Assembly: GCA_947258715.1 (NCBI GenBank)
Contig: CAMYJH010000005.1
Coordinates: 139,171 to 190,258 of the forward strand
Length of the DNA: 51,088 bases
Reading direction: 5' to 3'
From: an uncultured Gammaproteobacteria bacterium
GTDB lineage: Bacteria > Pseudomonadota > Gammaproteobacteria > HK1
A model generated the notes under the pieces. That model did not search any database, was not told the DNA's origin, and saw only the letters and a list, made by a program, of their open reading frames with translations. Below are positions 42,290 through 50,317 of the stretch, piece by piece; the stretch's first letter is position 1; each line of letters starts with the position of its first letter. A program made the translations under genes and the position numbers.

Positions 42290-42841
42290 CTATTTCGAGG
42301 GCAGCACGAACTCGAAACCCGCAACCCAACCTCTTCCCCTTTCGCGCTCGATTTCCTCCAGCACCATGGCGAGATCCTCGATGCCGTGATCCATTGCGGG
42401 GTCGTTCTTGAAAAACAGCCGCGTGATCAACTGCCGATGGTCGGGGTGGGTGATGATGAAATGGATGTGCCTGGGAAGGCCGCCGGCGTAGCCGGGCAAT
42501 ACCGTTACGAGATTGAAGCTTCCGCGCTGGTCCGAAGTCAGATCGGCACGCCAGCGGTCCGGCTCATGGTCGCCGTTTTGGTTGGCATGAACGATCCGGA
42601 TCCGGGCTCCAGCCACCGGTTTGCTGCAAGTATCCAGTACCCGGGCCCGCAGATACAACGGCTCGCCGTCATCGCCTTCTCGCCACAGTCTCGTGTCGGA
42701 GACACCGGCCGAAAAGTCGTGGGGCCCGGGACTCATCTCCTGCGTGGGCTCCCGTTCGTCGCACGCTTGAGATGCGGGCAGGAAACCGAGGAGGAGGGCG
42801 GCGAACAAAGTCATCGCCGAAATTCGACCTGGAGTCGTCAT
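42290..42841 (-). CDS. Exported intradiol dioxygenase-like protein lacking the tyrosine ligands
   Basis: 183 aa with a signal peptide (MTLFAALLLGFLPASQA-CD) and the same beta domain as the paralogue at 34815-35366. The two histidines of the iron site are kept in PRHIHFIITHPDH. Where the paralogue has ADGNY and GYRARHIHF, this protein has NGDHEP and GGLPRHIHF, so both tyrosine ligands are missing. It may bind a different metal, have another reaction, or be non-catalytic. Cysteines near the start (SQACDE) and in LDTCSK could pair. It is convergent with the rubrerythrin gene, 44 bp apart. Confidence 0.82.
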   Translation of the reverse strand: MTTPGRISAMTLFAALLLGFLPASQACDEREPTQEMSPGPHDFSAGVSDTRLWREGDDGEPLYLRARVLDTCSKPVAGARIRIVHANQNGDHEPDRWRADLTSDQRGSFNLVTVLPGYAGGLPRHIHFIITHPDHRQLITRLFFKNDPAMDHGIEDLAMVLEEIERERGRGWVAGFEFVLPSK

Positions 42842-43041
42842 GGCTTACCGGGCGCGTGATGTTGCTCTGCGCCCGAGCATAGCAATAAAGTCACCAAGGG
42901 TCAGATCGCTTGAAATCATCACCGTGGTTTATCAAATGACCTCACCCTTTGGACCACAGCTTTCGTTGTGAGTCCATTTCTGATTGAGTTAGGCTTGACT
43001 TTCACGCTAAAACGCACGGCCAGGGATCGGATCGCTCCAAC

Positions 43042-43698
43042 ATGAAATGGACTTCCAAATTCGAAGAGCTCGCGGCGCTTCCCGCCGACGAACGCGCCTT
43101 CCTCGAGTCCCATGCCGGCGTAGTCGAGCTCGGCCCGGGCAGCCGGGTGTTCGCGCCGGGTAAAAAGCCCGGGGCCTTTTTGCTGGTGCTCGACGGAACG
43201 GTGAGGGTTCAGCAAGTCAGCGCGAGCGGACGCGAGATCATTCTCTATCGGGTCTCCGCCGGCGAGAGCTGTATCATGACGACGGCGTGTTTGCTCTCGA
43301 ACGAGGAATACCTTGCGGAGGGCGTGACGGAGACGCCGGTCACCGCGATCGCGCTGTCGAAGGTGGACTTCGACACGCTTATTGCACGCTCGCCCGCTTT
43401 TCGCCAGTTCGTATTTCACAAGTACGCTTCGCGCATGACGCGGCTGATGGAGCTCGTCGAAGACGTCGCCTTTCAGCGCATCGACAAACGTCTTGCGCGC
43501 AAGCTCCTCGAGCTGTCGCGGCATGGTAATAAGCTGGAGATTACGCACCAGGCGCTGGCGGTGGAGTTGGGCACCGCGCGCGAGGTCATCAGCCGGCACA
43601 TCAAAGAATTCGCTGCCCGGGGCCTAATCGGCACCGGCCGCGGTCTTATCGAAATCACCGACCGCGAGGCACTGGTCGATCTCACCAAGCACGCCTGA
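43042..43698 (+). CDS. Crp/Fnr-family transcriptional regulator
   Basis: 218 aa: a cyclic-nucleotide-binding-like effector domain (about 15-125, LVLDGTVRVQQVSASGREII, LYRVSAGESC), a dimerisation helix, and a Crp-type winged helix-turn-helix (ITHQALAVELGTAREVISRH, then IKEFAARGLI). There is no N-terminal cysteine cluster, so it is not an iron-sulfur FNR. A single Cys in ESCIMTTACLLS may matter. It stands 280 bp upstream of a DUF2892 gene, with palindromes between them, and probably controls it. Such regulator/DUF2892 pairs often handle sulfide or metal stress in Proteobacteria; that role is inferred. Confidence 0.9.
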   Translation: MKWTSKFEELAALPADERAFLESHAGVVELGPGSRVFAPGKKPGAFLLVLDGTVRVQQVSASGREIILYRVSAGESCIMTTACLLSNEEYLAEGVTETPVTAIALSKVDFDTLIARSPAFRQFVFHKYASRMTRLMELVEDVAFQRIDKRLARKLLELSRHGNKLEITHQALAVELGTAREVISRHIKEFAARGLIGTGRGLIEITDREALVDLTKHA

Positions 43699-43887
43699 GC
43701 GGCCGATGCCCGTTTCAGGGTGCCAAAATCGCCGAAGCTGCGCCGCTCTCGGCGCCAGCACACACCCTTTTCGTTCACCGCTGTAGCGGCCAGTGTTGCC
43801 CACCCGCCAAAGGGGATTGGAGAGACGGGGCGGCCGAAAACGGGTCGCGCGGCTTGTCACGCAGGCCAGGAGCGCCACGCGGACATA

Positions 43888-43953
43888 GGTGACAAAGTCA
43901 CCGACTCTCAGGGTCGTAGACCTTAAGGTTGAACCGTAGCGTCACGCCGTGAC
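43888..43953 (+). promoter_or_regulatory. Palindromes upstream of the DUF2892 gene
   Basis: GGTGACAAAGTCACC (43888-43902) and GTCACGCCGTGAC (43941-43953) are perfect dyads sharing GTGAC/GTCAC half-sites, and ACCTTAAGGT lies between them. The half-sites resemble Crp/Fnr-family operators, but the spacing is one base shorter than the classical one. They are candidate sites for the adjacent regulator. Confidence 0.45.
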
Positions 43954-43979
43954 GCGCAACAAACACGGAGATCACGACC

Positions 43980-44195
43980 ATGCAAATGAATGTCGGCAGC
44001 ATTGACCGCGTCGCCCGCGTAATAGTTGGGCTGATTCTACTCGCGATTGTTTTCGTAGGACCGAAGACGCTTTGGGGCTTGCTCGGGCTCATTCCGCTCG
44101 TCACCGCGCTGATCGGTTTCTGCCCCGCCTATGGCCTCCTCGGGATTTGCAGCACCCGCTCCAATTCCGGTGGCCAGTCGACGCGGACCGCGTAA
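43980..44195 (+). CDS. DUF2892 small membrane protein
   Basis: 71 aa. N-terminal NVGSIDRVARVIVGLILLAI and LWGLLGLIPLVTALIGFCPA are the two helices of the DUF2892 (YgaP-type) fold, with the typical FCPAYGLLGIC ending. ACGGAGA precedes the ATG. The family lies in the inner membrane, often attached to or beside rhodaneses. Probably regulated by the Crp/Fnr protein just upstream. Confidence 0.88.
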   Translation: MQMNVGSIDRVARVIVGLILLAIVFVGPKTLWGLLGLIPLVTALIGFCPAYGLLGICSTRSNSGGQSTRTA

Positions 44196-44450
44196 CGGCT
44201 GTCGCCGACTGCGCTGCGATTCGGATATTCAAGAAAACCGGGTCAGAGGCCTATCAACCTGGCCAATGCTAAGGAAATTAGTATCTGACTCTGAGGGATC
44301 CCCACGAAAGTTGATCGAAAATCAATAAGTTAAGCAAACACCCAAATTTGTAGCGGCTGTAACTATGGCCGCTGCAGCACAACGTGGGGATACGTCAGTA
44401 TCTGACTCGCTTTTTCCGACGGAGAAAATACGGCGGCCCTGGTGACTGAC

Positions 44451-45851
44451 TCAGCGTGGCAGCGTGAGCACCACCTCGAGTCCGCCGCTCGAATGGTTGC
44501 GAAGGACGATATCGCCGCCATGGGCGCGGGCGATATCGCGAGCAATGCTGAGGCCCAGGCCGACGCCTCCGGTCTCCCGGCTGCGCGACGGCTCCAGGCG
44601 AACGAAGGGCTCGAACACCTGCTCCAGCTGCTGCTCGGGAATGCCGGGACCTTCGTCGGCTACGATAATCTGCAGGTACTCGGCGCTGTCGTTCACCTTC
44701 ACCGACGCGCGCTTGCCGTACTTCACGGCGTTGTCTATGAGATTGCGCAGGCAGCGCTGCAGCGCAAGTGGTCGTCCGGAAAAAGGGGAGTCGGCGCTGC
44801 CATGGACCACTACTTCCTGGCCCATCTCGTCGGCGTCGGCCTGCAGGCTCTCGATGAGCGCATTCACGTCAATGGGTTGCGCCGTTTCGCGCGTGTCGGC
44901 GTCGCGCAAGAAATCCAGCGTTGCCCGGGCCATGGATTCCATCTCGTCCAGATCATTGACGAACTTCGCTTTCATCTCCGGGTTATCGAGCAATTCGGCG
45001 CGCAGCCGCAAGCGCGTTATCGGCGTCTTCAAATCATGCGAGACCGCGGCCAGCATCTGCGCGCGATCACGCAAAAATTGCGCCAACCGCGCCTGCATCG
45101 TATTGAAGGCCTGCGCCGCACGGCGCACCTCCAGCGGCCCCAGTTCCTCGAGCGGCGGGCGCTGGATGTCGCGCCCAAGCTCGTCGGCGGCGCGCCCCAG
45201 CTTGACCAGTGGTCGCGTCACCCAGCGCACGGCAATTAGCGACAGTGCGATAACCGAGACGAGTAACACGGCCAAGGTGAGCAACAACTTTACTGGCCAC
45301 GTGAATGCCTCTTGCGGCAGCCCGTGGGCAATGCTGACCCATTGGCCGTCGTGCAACTGCGCCCGGACCAGGAACGAGGCATCAGCAAAGGGCGGACCAC
45401 CCATGAAGCGCATATGTTGGCGCGCCATGTGACCCATGTGGCGTGGCCGCGGGCCGCGCAAGTCTGCCGGCAGAGCCTTGGCGGCGATCACCGCGATCTG
45501 GACTTCGCGTTCCTCACCGAGCGCGCCGCGCAGCACCGTCCGCAAGCGGGTGGCCGCCATGTTTTCCCCGTCCACTGCTGGCTCGCGCCCGGGTCCCGGC
45601 GCAAAGGCAACCCGAAGCCCGGCGGTGTTGATTGCCGGCAGGACCAGACGACGCTGTTCTGCGCTCAGCTCATCGAGGACGTTGACGATGCCGACGATAC
45701 GCTGCACCGCGTAGTGTCCGGTGGTTTCGTAGAGCGCAGTCGCGCGGTCGCGAAGCAGAATCGCTGCACCGACAAGCTGCGCAACCAGCAGCCCGCCAAG
45801 CAGGATCAACACCAGCCGTCCGAACAAAGTCGCGGGCAACAGCCTGTTCAT
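44451..45851 (-). CDS. Sensor histidine kinase with Met/His-rich periplasmic loop
   Basis: 466 aa: membrane helices at about 10-32 and 187-210, and a periplasmic sensor of about 150 residues between them. Near its end is a striking RPRHMGHMARQHMRFM segment, a likely Cu/Ag or other soft-metal binding site. Then come HAMP, HisKA (MLAAVSHDLKTPITRLRLRA, phospho-acceptor His) and HATPase_c (NLIDNAVKYG, DEGPGI, GGVGLGLSIA). It overlaps the regulator gene by 4 nt. The divergent gene encodes a Met/His-repeat protein, so the signal is probably a metal. EnvZ/CpxA-like in architecture. Confidence 0.93.
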   Translation of the reverse strand: MNRLLPATLFGRLVLILLGGLLVAQLVGAAILLRDRATALYETTGHYAVQRIVGIVNVLDELSAEQRRLVLPAINTAGLRVAFAPGPGREPAVDGENMAATRLRTVLRGALGEEREVQIAVIAAKALPADLRGPRPRHMGHMARQHMRFMGGPPFADASFLVRAQLHDGQWVSIAHGLPQEAFTWPVKLLLTLAVLLVSVIALSLIAVRWVTRPLVKLGRAADELGRDIQRPPLEELGPLEVRRAAQAFNTMQARLAQFLRDRAQMLAAVSHDLKTPITRLRLRAELLDNPEMKAKFVNDLDEMESMARATLDFLRDADTRETAQPIDVNALIESLQADADEMGQEVVVHGSADSPFSGRPLALQRCLRNLIDNAVKYGKRASVKVNDSAEYLQIIVADEGPGIPEQQLEQVFEPFVRLEPSRSRETGGVGLGLSIARDIARAHGGDIVLRNHSSGGLEVVLTLPR

Positions 45852-46570
45852 TTCTGTAGCTCCACGGCGGCAGCGAGCAGATAGCCTTCGCTGCGCACGG
45901 TCTTTATCAAAACGGGCTCGCGTCCAGCGTCGCCCAGGCGCCGCCGCAGTCGCCCGACCTGGACGTCAATGCTTCGGTCAAACGAAGTCGCTTCGCGCCC
46001 GCTGGTCAGGTCGAGCAGCTGGTCGCGGCTCAATACCCGATTCGGATGCTCGAGGAATACGCGCAGAAGGCGGTACTCGCCGCTGCTGAGCGGTACCACG
46101 ACGCCCTCTGGCGAGGTCAGCTGACGGGTGGCGAGATCGAGGTTCCAGCCGGCAAAGCGCATGCTTCTGGCGTCGCTGGATGTCGAATCCTCCGGCAGCG
46201 ACTGCGCCCGGCGCAGCACCGCCTTGATACGCGCCAGCAGCTCGCGCGGGCTGAATGGTTTAGGCACATAGTCATCTGCTCCCATCTCGAGGCCGACAAT
46301 GCGGTCTGTCTCCTCGCCGCGCGCGGTGAGCATGATGACCGGAAGGTTGGAGCGGGCGCGCAGATCGCGGCAAAGTACCAGCCCATCCTCTCCGGGAAGC
46401 ATCAGGTCGAGTATCACGAGGTCGAACCGACCCCGTTGCAGCGCCGAGCGCATGCCGCGGCCGTCCGCCACCGCCTCCGCGCGCATGCCGTTACGCTCGA
46501 GATAGTCGCGCAGGAGGCCGCGGATCTCCGCATCATCGTCGACTATGAGGATGTTTTCGGGCCGGCTCAT
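45848..46570 (-). CDS. OmpR-family response regulator
   Basis: 240 aa: a receiver with the acidic D11-D13 cluster, phospho-acceptor D55 (LVILDLMLPGEDG), and conserved Thr and Lys (MLTARG, YVPKPF), followed by a winged-helix DNA-binding domain (SSGEYRLLRVFLEHPNRVLS, VGRLRRRLGDAG, IKTVRSEGYLL). It is the first gene of the regulator-kinase operon (4-nt overlap) and divergent from the LTxxQ gene, whose promoter region it probably binds. Confidence 0.95.
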   Translation of the reverse strand: MSRPENILIVDDDAEIRGLLRDYLERNGMRAEAVADGRGMRSALQRGRFDLVILDLMLPGEDGLVLCRDLRARSNLPVIMLTARGEETDRIVGLEMGADDYVPKPFSPRELLARIKAVLRRAQSLPEDSTSSDARSMRFAGWNLDLATRQLTSPEGVVVPLSSGEYRLLRVFLEHPNRVLSRDQLLDLTSGREATSFDRSIDVQVGRLRRRLGDAGREPVLIKTVRSEGYLLAAAVELQK

Positions 46571-46626
46571 GGTTCCTTAATTTATACGCTAGTCGATCTC
46601 GGCGCGCGGGAGAAAAATAACGAAAT

Positions 46627-46692
46627 GTAACCGCGGCGCCGCTTGACGCAAAGCGTTACAAAAAAGCCCCTTCGCTGACACACGCCGGTTAC
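46627..46692. promoter_or_regulatory. GTTAC motifs in the divergent regulator/LTxxQ promoter region
   Basis: GTAACCG (46627-46633), GTTAC (46655-46659) and CGGTTAC (46686-46692) recur between the two divergent starts. OmpR-type regulators bind short repeated half-sites such as GTTACA or GTAAA. These are candidate binding sites for the adjacent regulator. Confidence 0.4.
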
Positions 46693-46749
46693 GCGGGGGT
46701 GTTTTCATAACACTCGCAGAACATACCCAGACCTAGAAAGGAGACAAAC

Positions 46750-47382
46750 ATGACGACCCTGTCGAAAATCGTTATTAGCGTGGCGGCCGCTGTCGGCATC
46801 GCGCTCGCCGCGGTGGCTTATGCCCACGGTCCGGGCCCGGGTTACGGGCGAGGCATGGGCATTATGGGACAAAACGGCCCTGGACCCGGCGCCGGCATGC
46901 AGGGCATGCACGGATACGGACCCGGTGTCGGCATGCAGGGCATGCACGGACACGGGCCCGGCGCCGGCATGCAGGGCATGCACGGACACGGGGCCGGCGC
47001 CGGCATGCAGGGCATGCACGGACACGGACACGGACCCGGCGCCGGCACGCAGGGCATGTCCCGGGGCGCAGGCGCGGGACCGTGCACGGGCCCGGACAAA
47101 ATGGGCGCGCGGCTCGATGCCATCGAGAGCGAGCTGAACCTTACGGCGGAACAGTCTCAGGCGTGGGAAGCGTTCGAGAACGTCGTTCGCACGCAAATGC
47201 AAACCATGTCTGCAGCACATCCGCACTGGTCACAGGACGAAAACGAGCACATCGCGTTCATGGAGCAGCGCCTGGAAGGCATGAAGGCGGTGCAGAAGGC
47301 GAAGACCGAACTGTATGACGTCCTGACACCCGAGCAGAAGGCAATGGCCGACCGCTACGGGATCCGCGGCCCGCGCGGGTGA
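46750..47382 (+). CDS. LTxxQ-motif periplasmic protein (CpxP/Spy/ZraP-like) with Met/His/Gly repeats
   Basis: AAAGGAG precedes the ATG. The 210-aa product has a signal peptide (KIVISVAAAVGIALAAVAYA-HG), then about 85 residues of GHGPGAGMQGMH repeats (four full 12-residue units plus variants) with alternating Met and His, a likely multi-site Cu(I)/Ag(I) or Zn binding region. A helical domain follows with the LTxxQ signature (LNLTAEQSQAWEAFEN and a second one at VLTPEQKAMADRYG). The helical part matches the CpxP/Spy/ZraP chaperone family. The divergent Met/His-rich sensor system suggests a metal-stress output. A terminator follows directly. Confidence 0.92.
   Translation: MTTLSKIVISVAAAVGIALAAVAYAHGPGPGYGRGMGIMGQNGPGPGAGMQGMHGYGPGVGMQGMHGHGPGAGMQGMHGHGAGAGMQGMHGHGHGPGAGTQGMSRGAGAGPCTGPDKMGARLDAIESELNLTAEQSQAWEAFENVVRTQMQTMSAAHPHWSQDENEHIAFMEQRLEGMKAVQKAKTELYDVLTPEQKAMADRYGIRGPRG
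46885..47058. repeat. 36-bp tandem repeat encoding the metal-binding units
   Basis: Units beginning CCCGGCGCCGGCATGCAG are repeated about 4.5 times at 36-bp spacing, with a 6-bp expansion (CACGGA) in one copy. The in-frame unit size allows the number of metal sites to change without frameshift. Confidence 0.9.
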
Positions 47383-47400
47383 TCGCCGCTATTGCGAGGG

Positions 47401-47433
47401 AAAGGCGGGTGCGCTACCCGCCTTTCGTTTTTT
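47401..47433 (+). terminator. Intrinsic terminator after the LTxxQ gene
   Basis: AAAGGCGGGT (47401-47410) pairs with ACCCGCCTTT (47416-47425), followed by CGTTTTTT. Confidence 0.92.
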
Positions 47434-47568
47434 CTGCGTGCCCATTTGATAGATTCAAAGTCAAACTAATTCACCGCGTATCACTAGAAGTATCAACTCC
47501 GCTCCTTGCCGTAATCGTAAAGCATCAGATCCAAAGCACCAGATCGAACGTCGCAGTATGCGGGTTAA

Positions 47569-47732
47569 GGAAGGTCTGATTTATCAGACCTTCCGCTAGG
47601 CGCAGGGATGCGCCGCCGAATCCGATGGCTGTAAGTCATTGGATTCGTGAGGCAAGTGGAAACCGCGAGTGGAAACCGCGTTTTCACTTGCCGACTCTGA
47701 AAATTCCAAGGATGGAATTATTCAGAGTTTCC
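47569..47732 (+). mobile_element. IS5-type MITE, copy 2, with TTAA target duplication
   Basis: 164 bp, same ends as copy 1 (GGAAGGTCTGA...TCAGAGTTTCC), flanked by TTAA on both sides (47565-47568, 47733-47736). The internal hairpins match copy 1. One is better formed here (GGCGCA-GGGA-TGCGCC). The inner 30-bp segment is present once, plus a 13-bp partial copy (GAGTGGAAACCGC). It lies in the space between the LTxxQ terminator and the next minus-strand gene; the remainder of that 670-bp space (47737-48055) shows no supported feature. Confidence 0.85.
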
Positions 47733-48055
47733 TTAATTACAATGACGTCGATTCTGTCTACGTCGCGTGGCGGCATGAGTTACGAAATGCTACTTTCCTG
47801 AAGCGGCCGAAAAGCCGGGGAGCGGTAAGCATAGAGAGGAGTCAGTGTTGCCACGTTTGTACGTATTAAAGAAATATCGACTCCGATCCCAATTTTTTTC
47901 CAAAAACGCGTTTGCGGCCGAGCGCACAACGTAAGCTCGTCCAGACCTTGCGAGAAGTTCATATTTCGCAGACGCTAACGAGTGCACTTAAGCAGGCACA
48001 AATGGACCCTGCAGCCCTTTAAGTGAATCAGAATTGAGACGGCTTCCTTTTAGGG

Positions 48056-48343
48056 TTATTCCAAGCGATTCGAGTTTTTTTCCGCCGTTTTCCGCAGCAA
48101 TCGAAGACGTCGTACCCCCCATGCGCGCTCGATGGCGAAAGCGATAACCACGGCACCCGGAATTACGAACATCAGCCCGACCACACCCACCACCCAGGCG
48201 CGGATGATCAGTCGGCCAAAGGTGTCGCTGCTAAACGCCTGGCCAAGAAGCAGGGCGCCGACAAGAACGAGCGCCACACCAGCGGTCCCCAGCGCGGCTG
48301 GCCGGATCTCGGAGTACCGCGAGGAATTGTCGTATCCAGCCAT
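48056..48343 (-). CDS. Small two-helix membrane protein of unknown function
   Basis: 95 aa. Two long hydrophobic segments (about 16-36 and 48-70, ALGTAGVALVLVGALLLGQA and WVVGVVGLMFVIPGAVVIAF) are separated by a short loop. The tail is basic (RRLRLLRKTAEKNSNRLE). No recognised family. The ribosome site is weak, but composition and topology support a real gene. Confidence 0.6.
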   Translation of the reverse strand: MAGYDNSSRYSEIRPAALGTAGVALVLVGALLLGQAFSSDTFGRLIIRAWVVGVVGLMFVIPGAVVIAFAIERAWGVRRLRLLRKTAEKNSNRLE

Positions 48344-48487
48344 GCTGCCGTTTTTGGGTCGGGGTATCGTGAGTCAATCATTCCACTCCAGGACCGATCC
48401 ACGAAACTACCGAGCCGGTTGACGAGAGGTGAACTCCGGCACCGATTACCAGCTTCTCGTAGCGGCCGATACGGCAGCCGTTACAGG

Positions 48488-49111
48488 TCACAAGTCGTAG
48501 TGACCGAGGTTCCAGAACTCGCCAGTCATCAATTGACGGCCGTCGATTAGGTGCTTGACCAGGCTTTCCAGCGAATGAAACCAGACGAGTTCCTTGATTT
48601 CATGCGGCGTGATGCGGCATTGCTTGGCCAGTTCCATCTGTTCATCCTGGGCCCGGTCAACGTCGTCTTCCGCGCGAATGTGGAAGGGGTCGACGGCCGC
48701 TTTCAGCTTGGTATCGTAGTAGCGCTGCAGGTCCTCCCCGCGGATGCCGGCGATCATCATCTCGAACTCGGGCCAGGGCTCCATGGCGTAGAACTGCAGC
48801 AGTTCAATGAAGTCGGCGACCGCCCGTGTTGGGGCGTCAAACAGCGCCTGGCGCTGTGCCTGCAGCTTCACGATATGACCTTGGTAGGCAGCGGTGTCTC
48901 CCGGGTCTTTCTCATGCTCCCTCATGTCGTGGTGTAGCTGCTCCGAGAGCGTAATCAGCAAGCTCAGAAAATGTTTTATCTGCTTGCGATCTTCGTTGTC
49001 GAAACGGCTCAGCTGCTCAGGAGGGATGTGGCGCGCGCGCCGCTTCGCGCGCTCCTTCTCTTCTTCGCTGACGACGATTTCGCCTTCGATCGGTACGAGT
49101 GAAAGTTCCAT
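48488..49111 (-). CDS. Conserved-looking cytoplasmic helical protein of unknown function
   Basis: 207 aa, with GGAGG 7 nt before the ATG. Strongly charged and helical, with no signal or membrane span. The N-terminal region (SEEEKERAKRRARHIPPEQL) is followed by long amphipathic helices (KHFLSLLITLSEQLHHDMRE, TRAVADFIELLQFYAMEPWP) and a C-terminal ITPHEIKELVWFHSLESLVK. The ITPHEIKELVWFHSLE part might be a helix-turn-helix, but I cannot assign a family. The coding bias and ribosome site make it a convincing gene. Confidence 0.8.
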   Translation of the reverse strand: MELSLVPIEGEIVVSEEEKERAKRRARHIPPEQLSRFDNEDRKQIKHFLSLLITLSEQLHHDMREHEKDPGDTAAYQGHIVKLQAQRQALFDAPTRAVADFIELLQFYAMEPWPEFEMMIAGIRGEDLQRYYDTKLKAAVDPFHIRAEDDVDRAQDEQMELAKQCRITPHEIKELVWFHSLESLVKHLIDGRQLMTGEFWNLGHYDL

Positions 49112-49340
49112 CGGGGCGCCTCCACGGTCTGCTGTGGTGCCGGACGGCGCCGCCTATTTAATGGCCCATCACGCCGTCGCCGATTTTACATCCACGGCAC
49201 GCGCGCTACGGCTTACCGGTGAGCTTCCCGGCCGCTTGCCCGCGATTGCCGTCTATCTATTTCATTAAGTATAGGCATCCCGACCCGTGGGTTTAGCGTT
49301 CCGCCGACCGATCCAAGGAATTAAGAGAGTAAATTAAAGA

Positions 49341-49724
49341 TTACGACCCCTTTTCTCTGTTCGAGTTTTCCTCCTCCATTTGGGTGCTTTCTTCCTCTGC
49401 GACCTGCAGGAATGGCGGCAACTTCAGAATAATCCAAAGAAATGCGACCGCGCCGAGATACGAAAGCGCAACCCAGACGTAAGGAAATCGGAGCTGACCG
49501 ATCGTATCTGTCGCCTCGCGCACTTTCTGCGGGACCATGTACGGAAGCAAATTCGTCCATGTAAGCTCGATTGCAGCGTGCCAGACGGTGACAGCAATGA
49601 ATACAGCCGTGGCTATGCCCAACAAATAGGGAAACAATCTAGTAAATCCTTTTGAGTGTTTGAATGCGAGGACCGTCAGTCCCGATATGCAGGCCATCAG
49701 CAATCCGAATAGAAACGTTTGCAT
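49341..49724 (-). CDS. Three-helix membrane protein of unknown function
   Basis: 127 aa. Three membrane helices (about 4-20, 30-54 and 83-103), with a loop of about 30 residues between the second and third, and an acidic tail (QVAEEESTQMEEENSNREKG). No recognised family. GAGGGCAGAAACC stands before the ATG. It neighbours no functionally obvious gene. Confidence 0.68.
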   Translation of the reverse strand: MQTFLFGLLMACISGLTVLAFKHSKGFTRLFPYLLGIATAVFIAVTVWHAAIELTWTNLLPYMVPQKVREATDTIGQLRFPYVWVALSYLGAVAFLWIILKLPPFLQVAEEESTQMEEENSNREKGS

Positions 49725-50317
49725 GGTTTCTGCCCTCGGGAGACCTCCTTTGCGGCGGCGCGAATTTCCGAACTAAAGACTTGCCGACTCAGGATGCGAT
49801 AGCCGGTCGAGCGTGACTCGGCCGAGAGACGACTATGCGGTCGGGGAAGGCAGGGTGGGACGATGGTCGGCGACGCTGCGCCGGTGACCGGCTGATTCTG
49901 GCAACCCCGCTATCATAGGTAATCCCCTTAGACCGGTAGCTTTGCGCCCCCACCTTTCAGTAGGTTTGCCCATTACGATGCTCCTGCTGAGCATCCTCCA
50001 CATTATTAAGACGAGTTCAGGGGTTGAATGGTTCCCCCGACGCGACGACGATCTGGCGGAACGCGCGGTCGGAATAATCAGTATTTTCTTATTATAGACG
50101 GGGGTGCACTGGCCCGGTTTTGCCGCCCGGCTTTCTTTGCCGATATCAAATCGTCAACCCGGGACCGATCCCCCTACTACGATTCAGGACTTCGTTTAAG
50201 AACAAGGGGACGTGGAAAAAGTAACGCACTTCTATTCGAGGCTGTCATGGGCCATAAATAGATGCGCGTCCTTTTTCCTAAGAGGGCGTATACCGCTTAT
50301 TCTGAAAATCTCAGAAC
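49725..50317. other. Intergenic region without a supported gene
   Basis: 593 bp with short frames only. A plus-strand frame at 50028-50261 has a C-terminal flavour of formylglycine-generating-type domains, too weak to call. No terminator with a T tract, RNA gene or promoter could be fixed. Confidence 0.4.

Noticed and set aside
44298..44391. ATCCCCACG/CGTGGGGAT inverted pair and repeated GTATCTGACT
   Set aside because: Arms are short and 76 bp apart, with no mobile-element ends or coding content; probably chance.
50028..50261. 77-residue frame reminiscent of a formylglycine-generating enzyme C-terminus
   Set aside because: The resemblance (RSPYYDSGLRLR) is too short and lacks the core GGS and W motifs.
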